DNA from: Actinomycetota bacterium
GTDB taxonomy: Bacteria > Armatimonadota > SYMT01
Assembly: GCA_005798285.1 (NCBI GenBank)
Contig: SYKE01000248.1
Coordinates: 1 to 41,738, forward strand
Reading direction: 5' to 3'
DNA: 41,738 nt
Position 1 is the first letter of the stretch. Each line of letters opens with the position of its first letter. The notes under the pieces are model-generated. The model did no database searches and had not been told where the DNA came from. It saw nothing but the letters and a program-made list of their open reading frames with translations. A program made the translations under genes and the position numbers. Positions 25,253 to 32,928 of this stretch are shown piece by piece.

Positions 25253-26857
25253 ATGGGGAGATGGGCGCGCTGGTTGTGGGGAGTTCCCGGGCTGCTGCTG
25301 GTGGGCCTGCCGATGGCCTGGCTGGTGGTCGCCGCCTGCGGGCCCGGTCAGGCCGAACCGGTACCGCTGTCGGTGCTGGCGCGCACCCTGCGAATCGCGG
25401 TCGGGGCGGCGGCGCTCGCCGCGCCCGGAGGATGGCTCTGGGGCCATGCGTCGCTGAAGATGCGGAGCCGGCGGTCCGCCCAACGGATGGATGACCTGCT
25501 GCTCTGGCCGCTCACAGTTCCTCCCTACGTGATGGCTCTGGCCTGGATTCTGCTGCTGGAGCCCGACGGACCGGTGGCAGCCGTGTGCCGGTTGCTTCAC
25601 GTACCCGCTCCCGAGTACTACGGGTGTGAGGTGCTGGCATCCGTTGTGCTGGCCTCTGCCTACTGGCCGCTCGGCGCGCTCTTGATCTCCCGGGTGGTAC
25701 GGTCCGTCGGGTCGGACCTGATCGATTCCGCAGCGTTGGAACTGCCTCGTACCAGCGCCGTGGCGTTCGTTGCGCGCCGTCCCGCGTCGATTGCGCTGGC
25801 AGCATCCTCGGTCCTGGTTTTCGCGCTGGCGGCGGCGGACTTCGGAGTGCCGAATGCGCTGGGGGTTGTCGCCTACCCGGTGGCCATCGTGAATCGCTTC
25901 CAGCTCGATCGGGACTCCGCGGGTTCCATCCGTCTCGCCATCCCGCTGGTGCTCAGCCTGCTCCCCTTGCTCTGGCTCTTCACCCAGGTGCTCCGGCGAT
26001 GCGGTGATGCCGGGATTCTCAGCGTGGATGTCACGCGCGAGTCGATCCGTCGAACGGAGGCTCGGGCCCGTTCGCCTATCGCCGCCCTGGCAATCTCCTG
26101 GCTGATGACTTTCGGTGCTCCGAGCGCGATGGTGCTGGTGAGGTCCATGCCCCTCGCCACCTATCCGGCCGTGTGGGCAGAGAGTTCGGATCACTTCCTC
26201 AACACGCTGCTGTTCGCTTCCGCGGCCGCGCTGATCACTCCCATCACGGCCGGACTCCTCGTGTGGGCTTCTCGGGGAGCGCAATCCACCACTCTTAGCC
26301 TGCTCGTCACGGCGCCACTGGTGTTGCCCGGCTCGCTCCCAGCCCTCGCGTTGATCGACCTGCTCAACAGGCCCGATCCCCTGGGCGCGATTTACGACAC
26401 TCCGATGGCGCTGATCTGGGGTTACGCGATTCTTTGCTACCCGGTCTGCCACCACCTTTGCGCCGCCGCCTGGAGTCGGGTGGATCCGGTGCTGGTGGAG
26501 GAGTGTCGGCTCCAGGGGGGGTCCGAATGGACCTGCCTGCGTGTCGTGGGCTGGCCCGCGCTCGCCCCGAGCCTCGGCGTAGGAGCTCTTCTCACGTTCT
26601 TGCTCGCCGCGCGAGATGTGGACGCTGCCGCGCTGCTGAGGGTTCCGAACGGGGACACGATCGCCTTCCGAATTCACGACTACCTGCACTTCGCCCCGGG
26701 GCCGAACGTCTCCGCATTGTCGGTGGCGCTTTCCGTCGCGTCCATGGGCGTGATCCTGGCGCTTCGGAGGGCGCTGGAGTGGTTCGGCGGAACGAGGGAT
26801 GACTCCGTTCCTGTGTTTTCCCGGTCCCGGCCGACGTCCTTTGAAGCGCCCCCATGA
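25253..26857 (+). CDS. ABC transporter permease, FbpB-like double-domain
   Basis: This 534-residue inner-membrane protein has about 12 transmembrane segments in two homologous halves, as in iron(III) FbpB permeases. The EAA-like loops are recognisable as DSAALELPRTSAVAFVARR in the first half and EECRLQGGSEWTCLRVVGWPALAP in the second; these bind the ATPase. It forms the channel for the preceding binding protein. Its last codons overlap the ATG of the GH127 gene (ATGA). The cognate ATP-binding subunit is missing from the locus and must come from elsewhere, if the transporter works. Confidence 0.85.
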   Translation: MGRWARWLWGVPGLLLVGLPMAWLVVAACGPGQAEPVPLSVLARTLRIAVGAAALAAPGGWLWGHASLKMRSRRSAQRMDDLLLWPLTVPPYVMALAWILLLEPDGPVAAVCRLLHVPAPEYYGCEVLASVVLASAYWPLGALLISRVVRSVGSDLIDSAALELPRTSAVAFVARRPASIALAASSVLVFALAAADFGVPNALGVVAYPVAIVNRFQLDRDSAGSIRLAIPLVLSLLPLLWLFTQVLRRCGDAGILSVDVTRESIRRTEARARSPIAALAISWLMTFGAPSAMVLVRSMPLATYPAVWAESSDHFLNTLLFASAAALITPITAGLLVWASRGAQSTTLSLLVTAPLVLPGSLPALALIDLLNRPDPLGAIYDTPMALIWGYAILCYPVCHHLCAAAWSRVDPVLVEECRLQGGSEWTCLRVVGWPALAPSLGVGALLTFLLAARDVDAAALLRVPNGDTIAFRIHDYLHFAPGPNVSALSVALSVASMGVILALRRALEWFGGTRDDSVPVFSRSRPTSFEAPP

Positions 26858-28749
26858 GCCTCGATCAAGGCTATGTTATCGATACCCGTCGAAGCCGCTT
26901 CGCGCGGCTGACACCCATTCCAGTGGGGAGTGTTCGTCTGGGTCCGGGGTTCTGGGAGCCCCGGGTTCGCCGCACGATCGAGAGCACGCTGCCCTCGCAG
27001 CACGCCCTCTGCGAAGAGACGGGGCGCCTGAACAACTTCAGGCGGTTGACCGGCGAGCACGACGGACCGTTCAAAGGTCGTTACTACAACGATTCCGACG
27101 TGTACAAGTGGATTGAAGCAGCCGCCTACGGGGCAGCCTCCGAGCACGGGAAGAAGGCAGTCGAGTTGCTGGAAGAGGTCGGCGGATTGCTGGTCCGCGC
27201 GCAGCAGGCCGATGGATACCTCCACAGCTACTTCGCCCTCGAACGAGCTGCCGACCGATGGTCGAACCTCCGCGACATGCATGAACTCTACTGCATGGGC
27301 CACTTCATCCAGGCTGCGCTCGCGTGCCACCGGGTGACGGGAGACGTGCCGATCCTGGACGCCGCGGTTCGACTGGGCGACTTGCTCGTGACGGAATTCG
27401 GCCCAACCGGCCGGGTAGGAGCGTGTGGTCATCAGCAGATCGAGATGGCGATGGTCGATCTGTACCGCGAGACCGGCGACGCGCGTTATCTGGATCTCGC
27501 GGGCCGCTTCCTGGATGCTCGTGGGCGAAAACCGCCCGTTCTGGGGGGCAGAGCCTACCACCAGGATCATCGGCCGTTTCGGAAGCTAACCACGGTCACC
27601 GGACACGCGGTGCGGATGATGTACTACTGCTGCGGCGCCGCGGATCTCTATCTCGAGACCGGAGAACCCGCTTTGTGGAGGAGGCTGAACATCCTCTGGC
27701 GAGCGATGACCGAGCGGAAGATGTACGTCACCGGCGGAGTTGGATCCCGGTATGAGGGAGAGGCCTTCGGAGACGACTTCGAACTGCCCAACGGACGGGC
27801 CTATGCCGAGAGCTGCGCCGCGATCGGCGCCTTTATGTGGAGCTTTCGAATGCTCCTGGCGCAGCCGGAGGCCAGGTATGCGGCTCACATGGAGCGATGT
27901 CTCTACAACGGCATCCTGGTGGGGCTCTCGGAGGACGGGGATCGCTACTTTTACCAGAACCCCCTGGCCGACGATGGAACCCACCGACGTCAGCCCTGGT
28001 TCGACTGCGCCTGCTGCCCACCCAACCTCAGCCGCCTGCTCGCGGCGCTCCCGGGGTACTTCTACGGGACGGACTGTGGCGGGCTCTGGGTCCACCAGTA
28101 CGCCGCATCCGACGTGGATGTGAACCTCGATGTCGGCCGCGTGCGTTTCACGGTTCACACGGACTATCCCTGGTCCGGCCGCATCCGGGTCGAGTTTCAC
28201 GAGTCTCCGATGTCGCCGTGGACGCTGCACCTGCGGATTCCGGACTGGATCTGCAGCGAACCCTTGACGGTCGCCTTCAATGGGAGCCCGGTGGCGACCG
28301 AGCCGAGCGCGAACGGCTACCTCGATCTCTGGCGAAACTGGACCCCACACGACGAGTTGACGCTGGACTTCCCGATGCCGGTCCGACTTCATCAGACCGG
28401 TCACGACGTTGAGGCGAATTGGTTCCGGGTTGCCCTGAGCCGCGGTCCGCTCATCTACTGCGCGGAGGCGTGTGATCTGGGTGGGGCCGACCCTCGGGCC
28501 GTGTCTCTCATTCGTGGCAAAGCGTTAACGACCACCTGGGATCCGGACCTGTTGGGCGGCGTCGTTCGGATCGACGGTGAGGGCGAACTGCACCTCAAGG
28601 TCGGGGACGACATCGAGAATGCCTGCCCGATCGACCCATTCGACGACCCCAGATCGCCGCTTGACGTTCGCATGGTCCCCTACTACGCCTGGGCCAATCG
28701 CAATCCGGGCGCAATGGCGGTCTGGCTTCTGGACATTTGTGGGACTTGA
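26854..28749 (+). CDS. glycoside hydrolase family 127 (beta-L-arabinofuranosidase-like)
   Basis: The 631-residue protein is a typical GH127 (DUF1680) alpha/alpha-barrel with a C-terminal beta domain. Family motifs include YYNDSDVYKWIEAAAY, DMHELYCMGHFIQAA, GHQQIEMAMVDLYRETGD and GHAVRMMYYCCG. The catalytic region has GSRYEGEAFGDDFELPN and YAESCAAIG, and DCACCPPNLSRLL provides the zinc-bound cysteine nucleophile known from HypBA1. All Cys ligands appear present. No signal peptide is evident, so it is probably cytoplasmic and acts on imported arabino-oligosaccharides. The start overlaps the permease stop, an unexpected pairing with an iron-type transporter. Confidence 0.92.
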   Translation: MSLDQGYVIDTRRSRFARLTPIPVGSVRLGPGFWEPRVRRTIESTLPSQHALCEETGRLNNFRRLTGEHDGPFKGRYYNDSDVYKWIEAAAYGAASEHGKKAVELLEEVGGLLVRAQQADGYLHSYFALERAADRWSNLRDMHELYCMGHFIQAALACHRVTGDVPILDAAVRLGDLLVTEFGPTGRVGACGHQQIEMAMVDLYRETGDARYLDLAGRFLDARGRKPPVLGGRAYHQDHRPFRKLTTVTGHAVRMMYYCCGAADLYLETGEPALWRRLNILWRAMTERKMYVTGGVGSRYEGEAFGDDFELPNGRAYAESCAAIGAFMWSFRMLLAQPEARYAAHMERCLYNGILVGLSEDGDRYFYQNPLADDGTHRRQPWFDCACCPPNLSRLLAALPGYFYGTDCGGLWVHQYAASDVDVNLDVGRVRFTVHTDYPWSGRIRVEFHESPMSPWTLHLRIPDWICSEPLTVAFNGSPVATEPSANGYLDLWRNWTPHDELTLDFPMPVRLHQTGHDVEANWFRVALSRGPLIYCAEACDLGGADPRAVSLIRGKALTTTWDPDLLGGVVRIDGEGELHLKVGDDIENACPIDPFDDPRSPLDVRMVPYYAWANRNPGAMAVWLLDICGT

Positions 28750-29000
28750 GTCTGTGAATCCAGCGGCTTGAGTACTGAGCGCTCGTCCGCCGCAGCCTGA
28801 TGGGTGAAGGTGGAGTGGAGCGTTCCGGACGTGCCCTCCGGCGGACCCGTGGTACGTCTGCCGTTCGTCGGCAGGGAACCCACGCGGCGGCGCGGAACCC
28901 ATGGGGGGTGAGTCCGAAGCAGGACCCCCATCCAGGCCGGAAGGATTGCCGGCGAGGCGGGTCGTCCGGGGGGCGATCCGGACCAGAGGGGTATTTCACA
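28750..29000. other. intergenic region with a stem-loop, no gene seen
   Basis: This 251-base gap lies between two same-strand genes. ATGGGGG (28901-28907) and CCCCCAT (28925-28931) form a 7-bp stem; an inner TCC/GGA pairs further after a 5-base bulge. GGAACCCA occurs twice, at 28875 and 28894. No riboswitch class or clear promoter is recognised. Confidence 0.3.
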
Positions 29001-29996
29001 GTGGCAAGACCAGTAACGCTTTTTACCGGCCAGTGGGCAGATCTTCCCTTTGAGACCATGGTCCAGAAGGCACGCGACTTCGGTTACGACGGCGTGGAGT
29101 TGGCCTGCTGGGGCGATCACTTCGACGTGCTTGCGGCGCAGGATCCCGCCTACTGTGCGGGCCGATGGGAAGTCCTGAACCGCCACGGAATGAAGCTGTA
29201 CTCCATCAGCAATCACCTGGTGGGTCAGGCGATTTGCGATCTCATCGATGAGCGTCACAAGCTGATCCTGCCTCCGCACGTGTGGGGGGATGGGGACCCC
29301 GAGGGAGTGCGAACCCGCGCCGCGGAGGAACTCAAGGCCACCGCCCGCGCCGCCGCCAACATGGGCTTGAAGGTCGTGAACGGCTTCACGGGCTCATCCA
29401 TCTGGCATCTGCTCTACTCCTTCCCACCTGTGTCGGCGGCGCAGATCGACGCGGGCTATCAGGACTTCGCGGATCGCTTCAACCCGATCCTGGACGAATT
29501 TGATCGGGTCGGAGTCCGCTTCGCGCTTGAAGTGCATCCCACCGAGATCGCATTCGACATCGCCTCCGCCCAACGTGCGATCGATGCGGTGGGGGGTCGT
29601 GAGGCGTTCGGCTTCAACTACGATCCCAGTCACCTGGGTTACCAGAACGTGGACTACGTCAAATTCATCGAGAAGTTCGGCGACCGGATCTACCACGCCC
29701 ACATGAAGGACGTGTGGTGGAGTCCGGTACCCACCGAAGCGGGCGTATTCGGCGGCCACACCAACTTCGGCGACCGGCGACGCTCGTGGGACTTCCGAAG
29801 CGTGGGCCGGGGGCGGGTCGACTTCGAGGAGATCATCCGGGCCTTGAATAGCGTGGACTACTGGGGCCCGCTGTCGGTGGAATGGGAAGACATGGGAATG
29901 GACCGCGAGGCCGGCGCAGCGGAAGCGGCCGCATTCCTCAAGAAGATCGACTTCAAGCCGAGCAACCGGGCGTTTGACGCGGCGTTCTCGGAGTAG
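29001..29996 (+). CDS. sugar phosphate isomerase/epimerase-like TIM barrel
   Basis: It has 331 residues from the GTG at 29001 (GAGGGG about 10 bases before). Upstream in-frame sequence up to 28800 has no family similarity. The AP-endonuclease-2/xylose-isomerase-like fold is shown by [66 protein letters not shown] with the metal Glu, [13 protein letters not shown] with Asp and His, [11 protein letters not shown] and [27 protein letters not shown] with the last Glu. Metal ligands are thus complete. The substrate is unknown; the upstream GH127 suggests a carbohydrate pathway. Confidence 0.88.
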   Translation: MARPVTLFTGQWADLPFETMVQKARDFGYDGVELACWGDHFDVLAAQDPAYCAGRWEVLNRHGMKLYSISNHLVGQAICDLIDERHKLILPPHVWGDGDPEGVRTRAAEELKATARAAANMGLKVVNGFTGSSIWHLLYSFPPVSAAQIDAGYQDFADRFNPILDEFDRVGVRFALEVHPTEIAFDIASAQRAIDAVGGREAFGFNYDPSHLGYQNVDYVKFIEKFGDRIYHAHMKDVWWSPVPTEAGVFGGHTNFGDRRRSWDFRSVGRGRVDFEEIIRALNSVDYWGPLSVEWEDMGMDREAGAAEAAAFLKKIDFKPSNRAFDAAFSE

Positions 29997-30032
29997 CCGG
30001 AGTCGCTTCCCACCTCATTCGTCAACGCCGCG

Positions 30033-30063
30033 CCCACCGGCGTCGCGTTGACGCCCCGGTGGG
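30033..30063 (+). other. bulged hairpin overlapping the promoter of the six-gene set
   Basis: CCCACC-GGCGTC (30033-30044) pairs with GACGCC and GGTGGG (30050-30055 and 30058-30063), with a 2-base bulge and a GCGTT loop. An alternative pairing uses GTCAACG (30021-30027) with CGTTGAC (30046-30052). No T-run follows. It could end transcription from the isomerase gene, or be incidental to the GC-rich promoter region. Confidence 0.45.
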
Positions 30064-30076
30064 TAGGTGCTAACAT
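30048..30076 (+). promoter_or_regulatory. sigma-70-like promoter of the six-gene operon
   Basis: TTGACG (30048-30053, 5 of 6 to consensus) is followed by a 17-base spacer and TAACAT (30071-30076, 4 of 6). Transcription would start near 30083, giving a leader of about 50 bases before the ATG at 30132. This is the best promoter match I found in the window. Confidence 0.6.
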
Positions 30077-30086
30077 TCGCCAACAC

Positions 30087-30112
30087 ACGGCCTCGGTTAC
30101 AACCGGGGCCGT
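30087..30112 (+). promoter_or_regulatory. 5' leader stem-loop
   Basis: ACGGCCTCGG (30087-30096) and CCGGGGCCGT (30103-30112) form a 10-bp stem with one G-T pair and the loop TTACAA. It begins a few bases after the predicted transcription start and ends 8 bases before the ribosome binding site GGAGG. It may stabilise the mRNA or regulate translation. A terminator is less likely since only CGTCTTT follows. Confidence 0.5.
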
Positions 30113-30131
30113 CGTCTTTCCGGAGGTCCCC

Positions 30132-30512
30132 ATGTCGCTGCGGGTGCATCCCCTCCTCACCGCCCTGGCGGGCTTCGCCGCCGGCGCGCTCTGCTTTTCG
30201 CTGGCAACTTCGCTGCCGGCAAGCGCCCAACTCCAGCAGTTGCCCATCGGCGGCTCAACGATCGTCACCACCGGCAACGGCTCTCAACTGGCGCCACAGC
30301 CGATTGAGGTGCAGGCGCTGGACAGCAATCACTTTGTGGTGGCGACGCGCGAGCCGCGCCTGGTAACCATTCCTGGGCGCGAAGGTTCGGCGCAAAACCT
30401 GATGGCAACCGTGGTAACTCATTACACGGTGTCCGGCGACGGACGACTGGTGCCGACGGAACATGTTCGAGTCCCGGCGCCGTATCGAGTGGTCCAACTC
30501 GAGGAACGTTGA
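30132..30512 (+). CDS. small exported protein of unknown function
   Basis: This 126-residue protein starts at the ATG after CCGGAGG. Its signal peptide is MSLRVHPLLTALAGFAAGALCFSLATSLPASAQ, cleaved after ASAQ. The mature part of about 93 residues is beta-rich: GGSTIVTTGNGSQL, NHFVVATREPRLVTI, NLMATVVTHYTVSGDGRLVPTEHVRVP. No lipobox or cysteine is seen in the mature part. I do not recognise a family. It is first in the six-gene set and has its own promoter and leader hairpin. Confidence 0.7.
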   Translation: MSLRVHPLLTALAGFAAGALCFSLATSLPASAQLQQLPIGGSTIVTTGNGSQLAPQPIEVQALDSNHFVVATREPRLVTIPGREGSAQNLMATVVTHYTVSGDGRLVPTEHVRVPAPYRVVQLEER

Positions 30513-30524
30513 CCCCCCAAACCC

Positions 30525-30842
30525 ATGACCGCCCGATTTCGTTTCACTCGACTCGTACGTACCAAAAGCTCCGAGATCTACCTGATCTGGGAGGAAGAAA
30601 ATCGCGTCGGACAGTTGGATCTCCACTATGCGGGAGAGACGATCCACGCAACTCTCGTTCTGGAGTCGGACTTCTCCGTCACCTCCGAGGAAGAGATGCT
30701 CACCCAGATCGATGAAGACATCGTAGCCTCCTACCTGCCTTCGTTCGATCGAAATGACTTCGTGGTGACCGTGTTTCGGGGCAACGAAATTAGCTCCTAC
30801 ACGGACTCGGCGAACATGGGTACGGAAGAAGAAGGAGAGTGA
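30525..30842 (+). CDS. small acidic protein of unknown function
   Basis: This 105-residue protein starts 12 bases after the preceding stop. It is strongly acidic, ending MGTEEEGE, with alternating beta-strand pattern in FRFTRLVRTKSSEIYLIWEEENRVGQLDLHYAGETIHATLVLESDF and then EEEMLTQIDEDIVASYLPSFDRNDFVVTVFRG. No signal or transmembrane helix is present, so it is cytoplasmic. I do not recognise a family. Position within the closely spaced set supports that it is a real gene. Confidence 0.65.
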   Translation: MTARFRFTRLVRTKSSEIYLIWEEENRVGQLDLHYAGETIHATLVLESDFSVTSEEEMLTQIDEDIVASYLPSFDRNDFVVTVFRGNEISSYTDSANMGTEEEGE

Positions 30843-30847
30843 TCTCA

Positions 30848-31399
30848 GTGAAACCCGGCAAAGGATTGGGAGTGCCGTATCGGGGAGCCGTGGCCTGGCC
30901 ATGGCTCGCGTTGATCGCCGTCGCGGCAGTCTCGCAACTCCCGCGCATCCCGAAGCGCCCCCGTGCGCCGCAGCCCCTGCCGGTCTCATTGACGCTCTCC
31001 GCGCTCGGTTCGGGCGGTGAACAGACCGTCCGTTTCCTCCCGGGCAAGCCCAACCCCAGCCGACCGGTGCTCAGCGCGAGGACCGGCGACCGGCCGCTGA
31101 TTCGCTACACGGTGGCCAATCTGGATGCGGCGAAGGGTGTGGGAAGCATCGTGGTGCACTTCCTGATCCACAAGATCGGCGAGGTGGGAGAAGCTATTCC
31201 GGACAATCCCCGCAAGGGATCCTTTCAGGATACGGTCGTCGGATTGGAACTGGGCCCGTCGCGCACCGTCAAAGGCCAGTCAGCAACGCCGATCGACGAG
31301 GCCGGTATCTATCTGATCGAGCTGGAAATCCTGGACGACCAGGGCTCACGCCGGCAGATCGCCGCGGCGGACCTGCGCGTGGAGGGACCCGAACTGTGA
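30848..31399 (+). CDS. membrane-anchored beta-domain protein of unknown function
   Basis: It has 183 residues from the GTG at 30848, about ten bases after GGAG. A GTG at 30839 overlapping the upstream stop is possible but too close to that site. An N-terminal hydrophobic segment (AVAWPWLALIAVAAVSQL) is followed by a Pro/Arg-rich stretch and a beta-rich domain from about residue 40. The domain ends EAGIYLIELEILDDQGSRRQIAAADLRVE. The same strand pattern and similar ending occur in the next gene's product, suggesting paralogous Ig-like domains. It overlaps the next GTG by four bases. Confidence 0.65.
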   Translation: MKPGKGLGVPYRGAVAWPWLALIAVAAVSQLPRIPKRPRAPQPLPVSLTLSALGSGGEQTVRFLPGKPNPSRPVLSARTGDRPLIRYTVANLDAAKGVGSIVVHFLIHKIGEVGEAIPDNPRKGSFQDTVVGLELGPSRTVKGQSATPIDEAGIYLIELEILDDQGSRRQIAAADLRVEGPEL

Positions 31400-31899
31400 A
31401 GCGAACATCGCATGCGACCTCTGCCGTCATTCTGAGCGGAATGCTGCTTACGGCCGCCACCCCCAGCGCACTCGCCGAGCACTTCGACATCCTGCTCACG
31501 CTGCGGAACTCCCGTGGGTTCACCGAGAGTTCATGGGACACCTCACCTCCCGAAGAGGGCAAAAACGGTCGTCCCCGTGTCCAGGCGCTTCTGGGGGAGC
31601 CGCTGGAACTGGAGTGGAAGGTGCGTTCCGCCTATCCGCATGGTGTGCTCAAGGATGCCGGAGTTCACATATTCGTGGAGCCGGCGGGGCTGATGGACTC
31701 ACCTGCCGCGACCCGCGAACGGGCGCGAATCCTGGAGACGAGGCTCACGGCAGACTTCTTGCCGCAGCACGTCGGTCGCGGGCACATCAAGTTTCGAGTC
31801 AAAAAGCCGGGAAACTACCTGGTTCGCCTTCAGAGCGAAAACACGGCCCTAGGCCAGGGGCACGAGCACTTCTCGGCGATCGATCTGAAGGTTGAATGA
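31396..31899 (+). CDS. exported beta-domain protein of unknown function
   Basis: This 167-residue protein starts at a GTG in a GTGA overlap. The signal peptide MKRTSHATSAVILSGMLLTAATPSALA is cleaved before EHFDILL. The mature domain is beta-rich: GEPLELEWKVRSAYPHGVLKDAGVHIFVEPAG, then GRGHIKFRVKKPGNYLVRLQSEN and the ending HEHFSAIDLKVE. The last two blocks parallel those of the preceding protein. An accessory or binding role outside the inner membrane is likely but unproven. The stop overlaps the ATG of the phosphatase-like gene. Confidence 0.7.
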   Translation: MKRTSHATSAVILSGMLLTAATPSALAEHFDILLTLRNSRGFTESSWDTSPPEEGKNGRPRVQALLGEPLELEWKVRSAYPHGVLKDAGVHIFVEPAGLMDSPAATRERARILETRLTADFLPQHVGRGHIKFRVKKPGNYLVRLQSENTALGQGHEHFSAIDLKVE

Positions 31900-32924
31900 G
31901 TTTGGGACCGTCCGACCCCTGGGATGTCATCGATCAGCTCCGACGCCTTCACCTGAGGATGCTCGCGGCGCTTCACGCTGAACTTCGGGCAGCATCCTCG
32001 ACTGAGCTCTCCCGAGTCGGCGTGGTGCAGGGTGGTGACGCCGTCTACGCCATCGACATGAAGGGTGAGGAGATCCTCATCGAGCACTGCCGGGAGTGGT
32101 CGAAAGCGGCGCCATTTCTACTGATCGCGGAGGGTATCACCGAATCCGGTGAGCGGATGTTTCCCGAGGGGGCCGACCCCGCTTCGGCGGAGTTTCGGCT
32201 GATCGTGGACCCGATCGACGGCACCCGCGGCTTGATGTACAACAAGCGAAGCGCCTGGATCCTATCGGCCGTAGCGCCGAATCTGGGACCGGAGACCTCC
32301 CTCCAGGACATCCGTTGGGCCGTGATGACAGAGGTTCCCACCACCCGAGCCCGATATGCCGACCAGCTCTGGGCGAGCGTCGACGGCGACGCCGAAGGTG
32401 TTACGCTGGACATCACCGGAGATGAGCCGGTCTTCGCCCATGCCGCTCGAATTCAACCCAGCCGCGCCACCGACCTGAAGCACGGTTTTGCCTGTCTGGT
32501 GAAGTTCTTCCCCACCGGCAAAACGCTCACCGCACAGTTCGAAGAGGCCCTGTTCCAGGCTCTCTCCGAAGCCTCCGATGGGGATGTGCCGTTGGTGTTC
32601 GACGATCAGTACATCTCGAACGGCGGACAGATGTACGAGATCCTGAGCGGGCACGACCGATTCATCGCCGACCTGCGTCCACTGATCTTCCGCCGGGTCG
32701 GGTCCGGGGAGGGCGGCAAGCTCTGCGCCCACCCCTACGACCTTTGCACGGAGCTCATCGCCCGCAGACTGGGGGCCGTGGTAACCGGGGTCGACGGTCG
32801 CCCCCTGAACGCGCCCCTGTCGGTTCATCACAATGTCGCATGGGTCGCATACGCCAACGAAGAACTGCGCGGTCGGATTGAGCCGGTCCTTCAGCGGTTG
32901 CTCGCCGAATTTGGGTTGATCTAA
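31896..32924 (+). CDS. inositol monophosphatase-like protein
   Basis: This 342-residue member of the IMPase/FBPase superfamily has an ATG overlapping the previous stop. Motifs in order are DMKGEEILIEHCREW, FLLIAEGITESG (metal Glu), RLIVDPIDGTRGLMYNKRSAW (the D-P-I-D-G-T metal motif intact) and, near the C-terminus, GSGEGGKLCAHPYDLCTELIARRLGAVVTGVDGRPL, in the position of the usual GxxxWDxAAxxLIxxEAGG but with the Trp-Asp pair changed to Tyr-Asp. At 342 residues it is longer than classical IMPase (about 260), with insertions between motifs. It likely hydrolyses a sugar or inositol phosphate. The GalU-like gene follows 4 bases later. Confidence 0.85.
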   Translation: MSLGPSDPWDVIDQLRRLHLRMLAALHAELRAASSTELSRVGVVQGGDAVYAIDMKGEEILIEHCREWSKAAPFLLIAEGITESGERMFPEGADPASAEFRLIVDPIDGTRGLMYNKRSAWILSAVAPNLGPETSLQDIRWAVMTEVPTTRARYADQLWASVDGDAEGVTLDITGDEPVFAHAARIQPSRATDLKHGFACLVKFFPTGKTLTAQFEEALFQALSEASDGDVPLVFDDQYISNGGQMYEILSGHDRFIADLRPLIFRRVGSGEGGKLCAHPYDLCTELIARRLGAVVTGVDGRPLNAPLSVHHNVAWVAYANEELRGRIEPVLQRLLAEFGLI

Positions 32925-32928
32925 GACT

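Noticed and set aside
24314-26689. A 791-codon open frame on the minus strand
   Set aside because: It lies antisense to the ABC binding protein and permease and has low-complexity Arg/Gly/His-rich composition typical of shadow frames in GC-rich DNA.
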